From: JAODBJ01 sp963782465
Lineage (GTDB): Bacteria; Actinomycetota; Acidimicrobiia; IMCC26256; PALSA-610
Reading direction: 5' to 3'
DNA length: 64,000 bases
NCBI GenBank assembly: GCA_963782465.1
Contig: CAWAJR010000004.1
Location: 310,001-374,000 of the forward strand
Shown: one piece after another, positions 1 through 8,075 of the stretch
Layout: every line of letters begins with the position of its first letter
Position numbering within the stretch: the first letter of the stretch is position 1
Program-made: the position numbers and the translations under genes
Notes under the pieces: generated by a model
The model's input: the letters and a program-made list of their open reading frames with translations, nothing else
The model's database searches: none
Told to the model about the DNA's origin: nothing

Positions 1-163
1 TGGTCTTCCCTGCGCCATTCGCGCCGACGAGCGCGACATGCTCACCGTTGCCCGCCCGGAAGGTGACGTCGCGGAACAACACGTCGCCGCCGGGTACCCG
101 GCACGAGATCCCGTTGACATCGACCGCTCCCACGCCGACGAAGGTACTGACACGTCGGTGCAC
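1..163 (-). CDS. ABC-F-type ATPase, N-terminal fragment (runs off window)
   Basis: Only the first 54 codons are visible; the gene continues past base 1. The GTG start at 163-161 follows an in-frame TGA 12 bases upstream. The N-terminus reads as the first nucleotide-binding domain of an ABC ATPase: an ABC-type beta strand segment (DVLFRDVTF), then GEHVALVGANGAGKT, a complete Walker A at the window edge. The GEHVALVGxNGAGKT wording and the absence of a membrane domain resemble ABC-F (soluble, ribosome-associated or resistance) proteins, but the diagnostic linker is outside the window, so a transporter ATPase is possible. It starts 12 bases after the stop of the ATP-grasp gene, so the two are probably cotranscribed. 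Confidence 0.75.
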   Translation of the reverse strand, partial: MHRRVSTFVGVGAVDVNGISCRVPGGDVLFRDVTFRAGNGEHVALVGANGAGKT

Positions 164-175
164 GCGCCGCGAAAT

Positions 176-1429
176 TCAGGCCGGCGAACCGCGCGGTGGT
201 ACCTCACCCGGCGCCGGCGCGCGCAATTGACGCCACCCGGCGGCAGTGAGCGAGTAGTTCTGCACGCTCCCCGACGCGAACCGGTGCCACAGCGCCGGGC
301 GGGCAACGGTCGCGGCGGCCGCGACCACGACGGGCACCGCGGCGCGCCAGTCGCCGCGAACCGGCGTGAGCTCTTCGCTGCTGCCGGCATAGCCATGCCG
401 ATGCCGAGCGGCGTCGACGAGCTCTTGCACCACCGCCCGCCGGCGACCGGTTCGCTGCGCCGCGCCGAGGACGGCGATCAACAATTGGTGAGTGTCGACC
501 CCCACGCGACCGGGCGCCTGGACCGCGGGCAGGTCACCCGTCGCGAGCTCGAGCATCGGCGAAACGAGGTCGACGCCCGAGCGACGCGCGTTCGCCGGTT
601 CCACGAGGCGCGGATTGATGTCGATGTAACGCGGTCCCGACGGCGTGACGATCGCGTCGGCCGAGATCGCGCCGTGCCACCGGAGATACCGCCCGAGCGT
701 TCGCATGTGGTCACGCGCGGCGGGAAGGTCGACGCTGCGCTTGTGGCTCGCGCCACCCATCGAACCCAGCCGAACGCGTTCGTTCGCGTGAAAGGCGACG
801 AGTTCGCCGTCGGCGAACACTGCCTGCACCATCACGAGCGGTCCTTCGGTTGGCGCCTGGGCGAGGATGCCCCCATCGTCGAAAGCGCCGGCCGCAATCG
901 CATCGGTGACCACCGATCGCAACTGCGCCGCCTCGCGCACGAGCCGGACGCCGGAGGTTGCGGTGCCGATCGGCAGTTTCATGTAGACGGGGAACCGGTC
1001 CCACGATTCGACCTCGGTGCGGCCTGCGAGGATCGTCGCATCCGGTTGCGGCAGATCGGCCGCGCGCAACGTCGCGTACGCCGCGAGCTTGTCCTGCACG
1101 CGAACGAGCGCGGCAAAACGCGGCACGACCGTTCGCACGTTCGCGGCGCGAACCTCGCCGGCACACGCGGAGAGCACGGCTACCTGCTCTTGGGTGGGGA
1201 ACAACACGTCGATGCCGTTCGTCTCGCAGATGTCGAGGGCCGCCCGCAACCACACACGCGGCGCGGTGCCGTACGCGGGAACCGGTCGCACCCGGTGCAC
1301 GCTCCGCGTCCATCGCGACAGGCAGAGCGGGTCGGGGCTGAGCACCTCGACCCGGTGCCCGAGGCCGGCAAGCTGGCCGGCCACTTGACGCGCGGTCAGG
1401 CCCGAACCGTCGGTGAGGGCGACGCGCAT
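176..1429 (-). CDS. ATP-grasp domain protein (carbamoyl-phosphate-synthase-like)
   Basis: 417 residues. The N-terminus (MRVALTDGSGLTARQVAGQL) is a pre-ATP-grasp Rossmann-like fold. The middle (about 110-300) is an ATP-grasp domain: a lysine-containing strand (VYMKLPIGTATSGV), an acidic YIDINPRLVEPAN motif typical of the Mg/ATP site, and a C-terminal lid. ATP-grasp enzymes join a carboxylate, activated as acyl-phosphate, to an amine or thiol; the substrate here cannot be read from sequence. The gene is 11 bases after a TetR-type regulator and 12 bases before an ABC-F-like gene, an arrangement suggesting a TetR-controlled operon for making or resisting a small molecule. That role is inference. 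Confidence 0.8.
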   Translation of the reverse strand: MRVALTDGSGLTARQVAGQLAGLGHRVEVLSPDPLCLSRWTRSVHRVRPVPAYGTAPRVWLRAALDICETNGIDVLFPTQEQVAVLSACAGEVRAANVRTVVPRFAALVRVQDKLAAYATLRAADLPQPDATILAGRTEVESWDRFPVYMKLPIGTATSGVRLVREAAQLRSVVTDAIAAGAFDDGGILAQAPTEGPLVMVQAVFADGELVAFHANERVRLGSMGGASHKRSVDLPAARDHMRTLGRYLRWHGAISADAIVTPSGPRYIDINPRLVEPANARRSGVDLVSPMLELATGDLPAVQAPGRVGVDTHQLLIAVLGAAQRTGRRRAVVQELVDAARHRHGYAGSSEELTPVRGDWRAAVPVVVAAAATVARPALWHRFASGSVQNYSLTAAGWRQLRAPAPGEVPPRGSPA

Positions 1430-1440
1430 CGGCGGCGACG

Positions 1441-2061
1441 TTACGCTCCGTCAACCGCACCCTGCACGAGCGCCACGGCGGCCCGGCCGGCCGCGTGCAA
1501 CGCGTCGGGCGTGCGCGCGGCGCGCGACAGCATGAAACCACCTTCGAGCAGCTCGATGAGCACGATGGCGAGGTCGCGCGCTGCCGCGCCGGTGATCCCC
1601 GCCGCTTCGAGCCGCTCGACGACGCGGACGATCCACTGCTCGAACACATCGGCGGTCGCGATGCGCAGGGTCTCGTTGCTGCTCGCCACTTCGAGGGCGA
1701 CCGTCGCGATCGGGCACGCGTCGACGTAGTCGGTCTCGGCCAGCACGAGCGCCGCGCCCTCGAAGACGTCGCGCACGCCGCTTTGCAGATCCGGCGCGGC
1801 TTCGAACACCGCGTCGACGAGCTCGAGGTACATCTGACCGGAACGGCGGATCACGGTGTCGCCCAGTTGCTGCTTGCCGCCCGGGAAAAAGTGGTACACG
1901 GAGCCGAACGGCGCGTTGGCGTTCGCCACGATCTGTTTCAAGCCGGTGCCCGTGTAGCCGTGGCGGATGAAGAGCTCGGCGGTGACGTCGAGGATCCGCT
2001 CCTTCGTGCCCGGGCCCTTCTTCGGAGGGGTTCCGGGAGCCTCGTTCGACAGTGCGGTCAC
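1441..2061 (-). CDS. TetR/AcrR-family regulator, LmrA/YxaF-like
   Basis: 206 residues, GTG start at 2061. Residues 20-65 form the TetR helix-turn-helix (KERILDVTAELFIRHGYTGTG...FGSVYHFFPGGKQQLG); the FPGGKxxL wording after the recognition helix is characteristic of the LmrA/YxaF/QdoR branch. The rest is the helical ligand domain, with a C-terminal ligand-binding region as in that branch. It heads an operon with the ATP-grasp and ABC-F-like genes and probably autoregulates: an imperfect inverted repeat lies about 19 bases upstream of the start. LmrA-type repressors commonly control drug efflux or flavonoid-responsive genes; the ligand is unknown here. Confidence 0.88.
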   Translation of the reverse strand: MTALSNEAPGTPPKKGPGTKERILDVTAELFIRHGYTGTGLKQIVANANAPFGSVYHFFPGGKQQLGDTVIRRSGQMYLELVDAVFEAAPDLQSGVRDVFEGAALVLAETDYVDACPIATVALEVASSNETLRIATADVFEQWIVRVVERLEAAGITGAAARDLAIVLIELLEGGFMLSRAARTPDALHAAGRAAVALVQGAVDGA

Positions 2062-2079
2062 CGTTGGTTACGGTATCAG

Positions 2080-2095
2080 TAGAGCGATCTATCTA
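2080..2095. promoter_or_regulatory. Candidate TetR operator
   Basis: TAGAGCGATCTATCTA is an imperfect palindrome (6 of 8 bases pair between half-sites) centred on GATC. It lies in the 74-base gap between the divergent TetR gene (start 2061) and the membrane protein gene (start 2136). TAGAnn...nnTCTA half-sites resemble operators described for the LmrA/YxaF branch. Position and symmetry are seen; binding is inference. Confidence 0.45.
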
Positions 2096-2135
2096 GCACC
2101 GGTTGCCGCGCGCGTGACGGAACGAGGGGGACGAG

Positions 2136-2615
2136 ATGGCAGCACCGACGGCGGTCCCGGGCGCCGCGGGCGCCGGGCGCGCCCGCTGGACCGACGATGC
2201 CCGGAGCGCCGCCGTGCTCTGGTACTCGGCGTTCTTCTACCTCGGCGCGTGGGCGGTGCACACCGGCGACCACGTGCGCCGCGGGCTCGACGTGGTGACC
2301 CCCGAAGTGTCGACCCTCGGGACGATCGCGGCAGTGGCACAGATCTTGGCGATCGCCGCGGTGCTCGGCCGTCACCGGCTCGCGCCGCTGCTCGCGGCGG
2401 CGATCGGCTTCCCCGATGCGATCGGGATCGCCGCGGTGCACCTCCTCCCGCACTGGAGCGTGTTCAGCGACGCGTTCCCCGGGGCGCACGGCACTGGCGT
2501 CACCGGCTTCTCCTGGTTCGCGGCCATCCTGGAGATCGTCGCCGCGGCCGGGTTCGGCGCCGCCGGCGCGTACGCCATGCGCCGGTCGTCGCAGTGGGAG
2601 GCATCACCCGGCTGA
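2136..2615 (+). CDS. Small integral membrane protein, unknown function
   Basis: 159 residues, ATG start at 2136 preceded by a GAGGGGGA-type ribosome site. I do not recognise the family. The protein has about four hydrophobic segments (around 29-42, 65-82, 84-105 and 128-148) and no signal peptide or catalytic motif. The ends are hydrophilic, with a C-terminal MRRSSQWEASPG. It is divergent from the TetR gene across a shared regulatory gap, so it may be the repressor's target; that is inference. The next plus-strand gene (crcB) has its own riboswitch and is probably transcribed separately. Confidence 0.7.
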   Translation: MAAPTAVPGAAGAGRARWTDDARSAAVLWYSAFFYLGAWAVHTGDHVRRGLDVVTPEVSTLGTIAAVAQILAIAAVLGRHRLAPLLAAAIGFPDAIGIAAVHLLPHWSVFSDAFPGAHGTGVTGFSWFAAILEIVAAAGFGAAGAYAMRRSSQWEASPG

Positions 2616-2644
2616 GCGCGCCGGCGGCATCGCTACGATGCGAA

Positions 2645-2697
2645 CCGGCGATGGGACTCGCCCTGACGAACCGCCTTTCCGGCTGATGGTCCCTACT
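2645..2697 (+). ncRNA. Fluoride riboswitch (crcB motif)
   Basis: The leader of the two crcB genes contains the conserved crcB-RNA pattern. GGCGA (2647-2651) pairs with TCGCC (2658-2662) around a TGG-containing loop. It is followed by AACCGCC (2669-2675), whose ACC and GCC segments pair with GGC (2681-2683) and GGT (2688-2690) around a TGAT bulge, and ends in CCCTAC. This matches the AUGG loop, the GGCUGAUGGU strand and the CCUAC end of known fluoride riboswitches, and it lies directly upstream of fluoride channel genes. Fluoride binding would turn on crcB expression. The AGGAGG ribosome site (2707-2712) follows 10 bases later, so control at the ribosome-site level is plausible. Confidence 0.93.
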
Positions 2698-2716
2698 CGA
2701 TCAACCAGGAGGACGG

Positions 2717-3190
2717 GTGGTCGCCGGACGCTCGCAGCAGGCGCGGAAATCAGGCAGTCCCCCCGGGCGCATACCCGGACGTACGCACCCCGGGGTCCTC
2801 GCGGCGATCGCGTGCGGAGGTGCACTGGGGGCGCCCGCCCGCTACGAGGTCGCGCAGCTCGTGCACGTCGCGAAGGACACGTTCCCGTGGGCGACGTTCG
2901 TCACCAATCTCGGCGGCGCGTTCATCCTCGGTGCGTTCCTCACCGTGATGATCGAACGGTTCCCCCGCACCCGTTACGTCCGCCCGTTCTTCGCCGTCGG
3001 GTTCCTCGGCGCGTTCACGACGTTCTCCACGATGGCCGTCGAGACGGTCACGTTGATGAAAGACGGCAAGGTGATGCTCGGCGCCGGCTACCTGGTCGCG
3101 AGCATCGCCGCGGGTCTCGCGGTCAGCTACGCGGGCATCGCGATCGCGCGTCGCGGGCTCGCCCGCGCCACGACGACGGTGGGGGCCTGA
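2717..3190 (+). CDS. crcB: Fluoride channel CrcB/Fluc, first paralogue
   Basis: 157 residues. GTG start at 2717, four bases after AGGAGG. After a basic 30-residue N-terminal extension the protein has the four membrane helices of the Fluc family and its signatures: GGALGAPARY in helix 1, TFVTNLGGAFILGAFL with the conserved Asn of helix 2, and GFLGAFTTFSTMAVE with the Phe box of helix 3. Fluc channels export fluoride as dual-topology dimers; two adjacent genes usually make a heterodimer. The stop overlaps the start of the second crcB gene (TGATG). A fluoride riboswitch precedes the gene, which supports the function strongly. Confidence 0.95.
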   Translation: MVAGRSQQARKSGSPPGRIPGRTHPGVLAAIACGGALGAPARYEVAQLVHVAKDTFPWATFVTNLGGAFILGAFLTVMIERFPRTRYVRPFFAVGFLGAFTTFSTMAVETVTLMKDGKVMLGAGYLVASIAAGLAVSYAGIAIARRGLARATTTVGA

Positions 3191-3555
3191 TGCTGATCGC
3201 GGGGATCGCGCTCGCGGGCATGCTCGGCGCGACCGCGCGCTACCTCGTCGACGGCTTCGTGATCGACCGGATCGAGTCGGGGCTGCCGATCGCGACGCTG
3301 ATCATCAACGCGAGCGGGTCGCTCCTCCTCGGCCTCATTACGGGCCTGGCCCTCTACCACACGTTCCCGGCCACCCCGAAGACGGTGCTCGGTACCGGCT
3401 TCTGCGGTGCGTACACGACGTTCTCCACGTTCGCGTACGAAGTCGTGCGGCTCACCGAAGGTCGCGCGCCGCGGCTCGCGCTCCGCACCCTGGTGCTCAG
3501 CCTCGTCGTCCCGGCGTGCGCCGCCGCGCTCGGCCTCGCCGTCGCCTCCCTCTGA
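3190..3555 (+). CDS. crcB: Fluoride channel CrcB/Fluc, second paralogue
   Basis: 121 residues. The ATG at 3190-3192 shares one base with the TGA of the first crcB gene, so the two are translationally coupled. Motifs match its partner: GMLGATARYLVDG, TLIINASGSLLLGLITG with the helix-2 Asn, and GFCGAYTTFSTFAYEVVRL with the Phe box. There is no N-terminal extension, unlike the first copy. The two proteins are different in sequence, consistent with an obligate heterodimer. Regulation is by the upstream fluoride riboswitch. Confidence 0.95.
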   Translation: MLIAGIALAGMLGATARYLVDGFVIDRIESGLPIATLIINASGSLLLGLITGLALYHTFPATPKTVLGTGFCGAYTTFSTFAYEVVRLTEGRAPRLALRTLVLSLVVPACAAALGLAVASL

Positions 3556-3585
3556 GAAGGCATTCGCCCGCCCGGGCGCAGTATG

Positions 3586-3599
3586 CGAACATATGTTCG
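3586..3599. promoter_or_regulatory. LexA (SOS) box over the dinB start
   Basis: CGAACATATGTTCG is a perfect 14-base palindrome matching the Gram-positive/actinobacterial LexA consensus GAAC-N4-GTTC. The ATG start of dinB (3593-3595) lies inside it. Either transcription starts just upstream and LexA blocks it at the start codon (leaderless or near-leaderless mRNA), or the true start is the in-frame GTG at 3599. Binding is inferred from the match and from the SOS role of the gene. Confidence 0.85.
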
Positions 3600-4786
3600 T
3601 GCCCGAGGCAACCATCCTCCACGCCGACCTCGACGCGTTCTACGCGTCGGTCGAGCAGCGCGACGACCCGGAGCTGCGCGGCCGTCCCGTGATCGTCGGC
3701 GCCGGGGTCGTACTCGCGGCCAGTTACGAAGCGAAGGCGTACGGGGTTCGCACCGCGATGGGTGCCCACCAGGCGAGCCGGCTGTGCCCGGACGCGGTGG
3801 TCGTGCACCCGCGCTTCTCCGCGTACACCGAGGCGAGCAAGGCCGTCTTCGAAGTGTTCGAGCACACGACACCGCTCGTCGAAGGCTTGTCGATCGACGA
3901 GGCGTTCCTCGACGTCGGCGGGCTGCGACGCGTCTCGGGCACGCCGGCGGAGATCGCGGTGCGCCTCCGGCGCGACGTGCTCGAGAACGTCGGGCTGCGC
4001 ATCACCGTCGGCGTGGCCCGCACCAAGTTCCTCGCGAAGGTGGCGAGTGGTGTCGCGAAACCCGACGGGTTGCTCGTCGTTCCACCCGATCGCGAACTCG
4101 CGTTCTTGCACCCGTTGCCGGTTGAACGACTCTGGGGTGTCGGTGCGGTCACCGCGGCGAAGCTGCACGACCGCGGGCTGGCAACCGTCGGCGAGGTCGC
4201 AATGCTTCCCGAAGCCGCGCTGATCGCGATGCTGGGCCGCGGGTCGGGCCGCCACCTGCACGCGCTCGCGCACAACCGCGATCCACGACCGGTGCAGGTC
4301 GGGCGGCGTCGCGCGTCCATCGGCGCGCAGCGCGCGCTCGGCCGTTCACCCAAGTCGCTCGCCGACATCGACGCCGCGCTCGTCGGCCTCGTCGATCGCG
4401 TCACCCGTCGCCTGCGCGCCGCGGGTCGCGTCGGCCGCACGGTGGTGCTGCGCCTGCGCTTCTCCGACTTCTCTCGCGCGACACGCTCGCACACGATGGC
4501 CCGGCCGACGTCGGAGACGCAACCGATACTCACGATCGCGCGCGGGCTGCTCGTTACCGTCGCGCCGCTGATCGACCGTCAGGGCCTCACGCTCGTCGGC
4601 GTTTCCGTCGGCAACCTCGGCGACGACGGTGTGGTGCAACTCGCCATCCCGTTCGATCGTCTCACCGGCGGCGCGCTCGATGCCGCGCTCGACGACGTCC
4701 GCGAACGGTTCGGTTCATCGGCCGTCACCCGGGCGGTGCTGCTCGGTCGAGGCGAGGGCATCAGCATGCCGATGCTCCCCGACTGA
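3593..4786 (+). CDS. dinB: DNA polymerase IV (Y-family, translesion)
   Basis: 397 residues, a normal length. The catalytic core is complete: ILHADLDAFYASVEQRD at the N-terminus with the first metal-binding Asp, SYEAKAYGVRTAMG, and LSIDEAFLDV at about residue 99 with the second Asp-Glu pair. Then come the helix-hairpin-helix thumb (LWGVGAVTAAKLHDRGLATVGE) and the little-finger domain (about 240-350). It extends mismatched or damaged primer ends at stalled forks. No C-terminal beta-clamp peptide is obvious. The perfect LexA box across the start codon says it is an SOS gene. Start choice is ATG 3593 or GTG 3599. Confidence 0.95.
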   Translation: MFVPEATILHADLDAFYASVEQRDDPELRGRPVIVGAGVVLAASYEAKAYGVRTAMGAHQASRLCPDAVVVHPRFSAYTEASKAVFEVFEHTTPLVEGLSIDEAFLDVGGLRRVSGTPAEIAVRLRRDVLENVGLRITVGVARTKFLAKVASGVAKPDGLLVVPPDRELAFLHPLPVERLWGVGAVTAAKLHDRGLATVGEVAMLPEAALIAMLGRGSGRHLHALAHNRDPRPVQVGRRRASIGAQRALGRSPKSLADIDAALVGLVDRVTRRLRAAGRVGRTVVLRLRFSDFSRATRSHTMARPTSETQPILTIARGLLVTVAPLIDRQGLTLVGVSVGNLGDDGVVQLAIPFDRLTGGALDAALDDVRERFGSSAVTRAVLLGRGEGISMPMLPD

Positions 4787-4803
4787 CCGAGCAGCCCTCC
4801 CGC

Positions 4804-7800
4804 TCAGTTCGTCGCGAACGCCGCGATCCCGATGATCGGGGCCGCCGGCGGGTTCATGCCGAGGCTCCCGAGGAACGGCTTGTTCGAGAAGTTGAACACG
4901 CCACCGTCGGACGCCACCATGAGGTAGCCGTTGCCGAAGGCGACCAGACCGTTCACCGGCTTCTGCAGCTGCACGGCGCCCATCGATCCCCGGAACGCCG
5001 CGTGGAATGCGAACACGCCACCGTCGGAGGCGACGAGCCAGTAGCCCTTGTTGTCGGGCGTGGGCGCGATACCGACGACCGGCTGGTTGAGCCGCATGTT
5101 GCCGGTCGAACCGTGGAACTTCGCGTCACCGAAGCTGAACACGCCGCCGTCGGAACCGACGAGGTAGTAACCCTTGCCGGTCGCCGTCGCCGACGACGCG
5201 ATGATCGAACCGTTCAGCTTGGTGGCGCGCATGTCGCCGTAGAAATGCGCGTCGCCGTAGGCGAACACGCGTCCGAGGTTGGTGAACAGCCAGTAACCCT
5301 TCGCCGACGGGGTCGCCGAAATGGTGGTCACCACTTCACCCGAGTTCAGGTGCGGCCGGCCGCCGAAGTACCCGGCGGAACCGAAATGGCTGACCCGCCC
5401 GGCGAGGTCGACGACCCAGTAGCCGCGCCCGTCGAGGGTCGGCGTCAGCGCGACGACTGCACCGGAGGCGTTCCCGAGACGGGACGCGTTCCCGAAGTTG
5501 TAGACGTGCCCGTCGACCCCGAGCATCCAGTAGCCGGTACGGGCGGTTGCGACCGGCCGGGGCACCACGACCGCATTCGACGCGGCCGACGGGACACCGG
5601 CACCCAGCGAGTTGTTGGCCGTCACGACGAACGTGTACGTGCCCGCCGCGAGACCGCTGATCTTGGCCTGCGTCGCCGGGGCTGCCACCGTGCGGGCCGC
5701 GCCCTTCGACGGGGCGACCGTGTACGTGGTGAGGGAAGACCCACCCGTGTCGGAAGGTGCGGTCCACGTGACCGTCACCGTCCCGCCGGATTGCGTTGCG
5801 TGCACGTTGGTCGGCGCGCTCGGAAGGTCGGCCGACACCGTCAACGCGACCGTGTTGGTCGACGTCGAGTCCGTGAACGCCCCGCTCGTGTCGTTGAACG
5901 CGGCGCTGATCGGCGAGTAGGTCGAGACCCCGAGCGACGCCGAGGTCTGGCACGACGTCGCCGGCAACGTGATCGTGCAGAGGTTGTTGTGGCCCGGCGC
6001 GCTGAACACGACGGTGCCCGTTGCCGGGCCGGGGATGCCACTGGCCGACAGCGTCGCCTTCGCGCCGAACGCGATCGTCGCCAGCGAACCGCCGTTGACC
6101 TTGATGGTGAACGACGTGTTCTCGACCATCGCGGCGTTGATGTTGGTCTTCGTCCCGCCCGCGGTCACGGTGACGGTCGTCGCGGCGGCCTCGGTCGCCG
6201 CACCCTGCCACCACTGCGTGACGAAGTTGCCGGCCACGCCACCGGGGCAGACACCCGACGAGTTGAACTGGACCTGGGCCGGGCCGGCCGGCACACCCGG
6301 GAGCGTGTACGTACCGTTGGCGTTGGTCGCGACGCTCGTGACGAGGGCCTCGTCGACGTAAGCGTCGACGCAGATGCCACCGACGCCGGTGCCGGCCGAA
6401 GTGACGACGCCGCTGATCGAACCGCCACCGACCATCGCGGCGTCGACGTTGGGCGTGTCAACGCCGTTCGTGACGGTGACGTTGGCGGCGGTCGTCTGCA
6501 GCGGCTGGTTGTTGAACCACTGCGTGACGTAGTTCGCCGCGCTACCACCCGGGCACGAGCCCGACGCGTTGAACTCGACCTGGACGGAGCCGGCAGGGAC
6601 ACCGTCGAGCACGTAGGTGCCGTTGGGAAGCGTGCCGGTGAGTGCCACTTGCTCCGAGTTGGCGCCGGTGCTGAACGCGACGACGCAGATGCCGTTGAGC
6701 GGGGCGCCGCCCGCGGCGGCGGTAACGGTGCCGCTGATCGAGCCACCACCCGCGAGCGCGGCGTTGATGTTTGAGACGGTCGCGCCGGCGGTGACGGTCA
6801 CCGCGTTGGCTGCCGACTGCGACGACTTGTTGTTGTACCACTGGGTGACGTAGTGCGAGCCCGTGCCGCCGGGGCAGAAGCCCGACGAGTTGAACTGCAC
6901 GTCGACTTGGCCAACCGGTACACCCGTGAGGGCGTACGTTCCGCCGCTGACCGTCGCAATGCTCGCGACCATTTGCGGCGGGTCGATGCCGTGCGTGAAC
7001 GCTTCGACGCAGATGCCGGAGAGCGACGCGCCACCGGCCGCCGCGGTCACCGTGCCGTGGATCGAGCCGGCCGCCAGCAACGCGGCATTGATGTTCGGGG
7101 TCGTCCCGCCGGCAGTCACCGGGACGGTGCCCGCGGACGCCTCATCGGGACGGTTGTTGTACCACTGCGCGGCGTAGTCGGCCTCGGTACCACCGGGGCA
7201 GAACCCGGTGGCGGAGAACTGCACTTCGACGTTCCCGGCCGGGACACCCGTCACGGTGTAGTTCCCGCCCGACGTCGTGCTCGCGCTCGCGACGAGGGTC
7301 GCGTCGGCACCCGGGATGTAGGCGTTCACACAGATGCCCGCAAGACCTGCACCACCCGACGCCGCGGTGACCTTGCCGCTGATCGAACCGCCGGCGACCA
7401 TCGCCGCGTCGATACCGGTGGCCGGCGTGCCGCTCACGGTCACGTGCGTCGCGGTCGCCTCGGTGGTCTGGCCCGAGTACCACTGGTTCACGACGTTGTG
7501 CGCGATGCCGCCCGGGCACTGCGCCGAACCGGTGAACTCGACATCGACGTTGCCGGTCGGCACGCCGCCGAGGCTGTAGGTGCCGTCGGCACCGGTGGTC
7601 ACGACCGCGAGTTGCACCGGCGGGTCGGCTCCCGGCGTGAAGGCACCGACGCAGATGCCCTCGAGGGCCCCGCCCCCCGCGGCGGTGACGGTGCCGCTGA
7701 CCGTGCCCGTGGCGGCCGCGGCAGGCGACGCGCCGAGCGCCGCCAAACCCGTACCGATGAGCACCATCGCGCTGATCGACGCGACGACCGAACGTATGGA

Positions 7801-7875
7801 ACGGCGTGCGTTCCCAGAGACCCCGTGCGCGTTCAGAACGCCTCCCCTGCTACGGGTACCGCCCCGGCACCCCAC
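4804..7875 (-). CDS. Secreted multi-repeat surface protein with C-terminal GYW repeats
   Basis: About 1,000 residues with a secretion signal ending near residue 54 (SPAAAA). Next are about five near-identical repeats of roughly 85-95 residues (about 57-590), each beginning GSISG(T/K)VTAAxGG, containing GICV and VPxGxVxVxF, and ending in a QWYNN-type tryptophan motif. They look like carboxypeptidase-regulatory/Cna-B-like beta sandwiches. An Ig-like domain (about 600-690) and an FN3 domain (about 695-785) follow. The end (about 790-1023) carries repeated GYWLVASDGGVFxFGDA units shared with two neighbouring secreted proteins. No catalytic motif was seen; an adhesive or structural cell-surface role is inferred. 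The start is uncertain: ATG 7875, or a CTG near 7836 behind AGGGGAGG. It is convergent with dinB. Confidence 0.8.
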   Translation of the reverse strand: MGCRGGTRSRGGVLNAHGVSGNARRSIRSVVASISAMVLIGTGLAALGASPAAAATGTVSGTVTAAGGGALEGICVGAFTPGADPPVQLAVVTTGADGTYSLGGVPTGNVDVEFTGSAQCPGGIAHNVVNQWYSGQTTEATATHVTVSGTPATGIDAAMVAGGSISGKVTAASGGAGLAGICVNAYIPGADATLVASASTTSGGNYTVTGVPAGNVEVQFSATGFCPGGTEADYAAQWYNNRPDEASAGTVPVTAGGTTPNINAALLAAGSIHGTVTAAAGGASLSGICVEAFTHGIDPPQMVASIATVSGGTYALTGVPVGQVDVQFNSSGFCPGGTGSHYVTQWYNNKSSQSAANAVTVTAGATVSNINAALAGGGSISGTVTAAAGGAPLNGICVVAFSTGANSEQVALTGTLPNGTYVLDGVPAGSVQVEFNASGSCPGGSAANYVTQWFNNQPLQTTAANVTVTNGVDTPNVDAAMVGGGSISGVVTSAGTGVGGICVDAYVDEALVTSVATNANGTYTLPGVPAGPAQVQFNSSGVCPGGVAGNFVTQWWQGAATEAAATTVTVTAGGTKTNINAAMVENTSFTIKVNGGSLATIAFGAKATLSASGIPGPATGTVVFSAPGHNNLCTITLPATSCQTSASLGVSTYSPISAAFNDTSGAFTDSTSTNTVALTVSADLPSAPTNVHATQSGGTVTVTWTAPSDTGGSSLTTYTVAPSKGAARTVAAPATQAKISGLAAGTYTFVVTANNSLGAGVPSAASNAVVVPRPVATARTGYWMLGVDGHVYNFGNASRLGNASGAVVALTPTLDGRGYWVVDLAGRVSHFGSAGYFGGRPHLNSGEVVTTISATPSAKGYWLFTNLGRVFAYGDAHFYGDMRATKLNGSIIASSATATGKGYYLVGSDGGVFSFGDAKFHGSTGNMRLNQPVVGIAPTPDNKGYWLVASDGGVFAFHAAFRGSMGAVQLQKPVNGLVAFGNGYLMVASDGGVFNFSNKPFLGSLGMNPPAAPIIGIAAFATN

Positions 7876-8075
7876 TCGACTTCACTCTACGTGAGCTGTC
7901 GTCACGAAGAGTGGCAGGAGCATAGCTCAGCAGATTCGGCGGTCAAGTAGCCCAGAGAAACTGCGCGTTATCCGCGCTTTATGACATTCTGGGCACGCCG
8001 ACCGTGCGCGGGGTTGCACGGTCAGTGGACAGCTTATCCGGTCGCCGCCGCCCCGGCACCAGGGAGGGACCGCGG

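Noticed and set aside
5002..6774. Long plus-strand open frame opposite the secreted repeat protein
   Set aside because: Antisense to a clearly repeated, signal-peptide-bearing protein; no motif of its own.
4804..7875. Repeats suggested a CRISPR-like or satellite array
   Set aside because: The repeat unit is protein-level (about 85-95 residues) with variable DNA and no spacer structure.
7876..8075. Possible c-di-AMP (ydaO) riboswitch before the CHAP gene
   Set aside because: Cell-wall enzyme context fits, but the conserved ydaO core sequences are not present.
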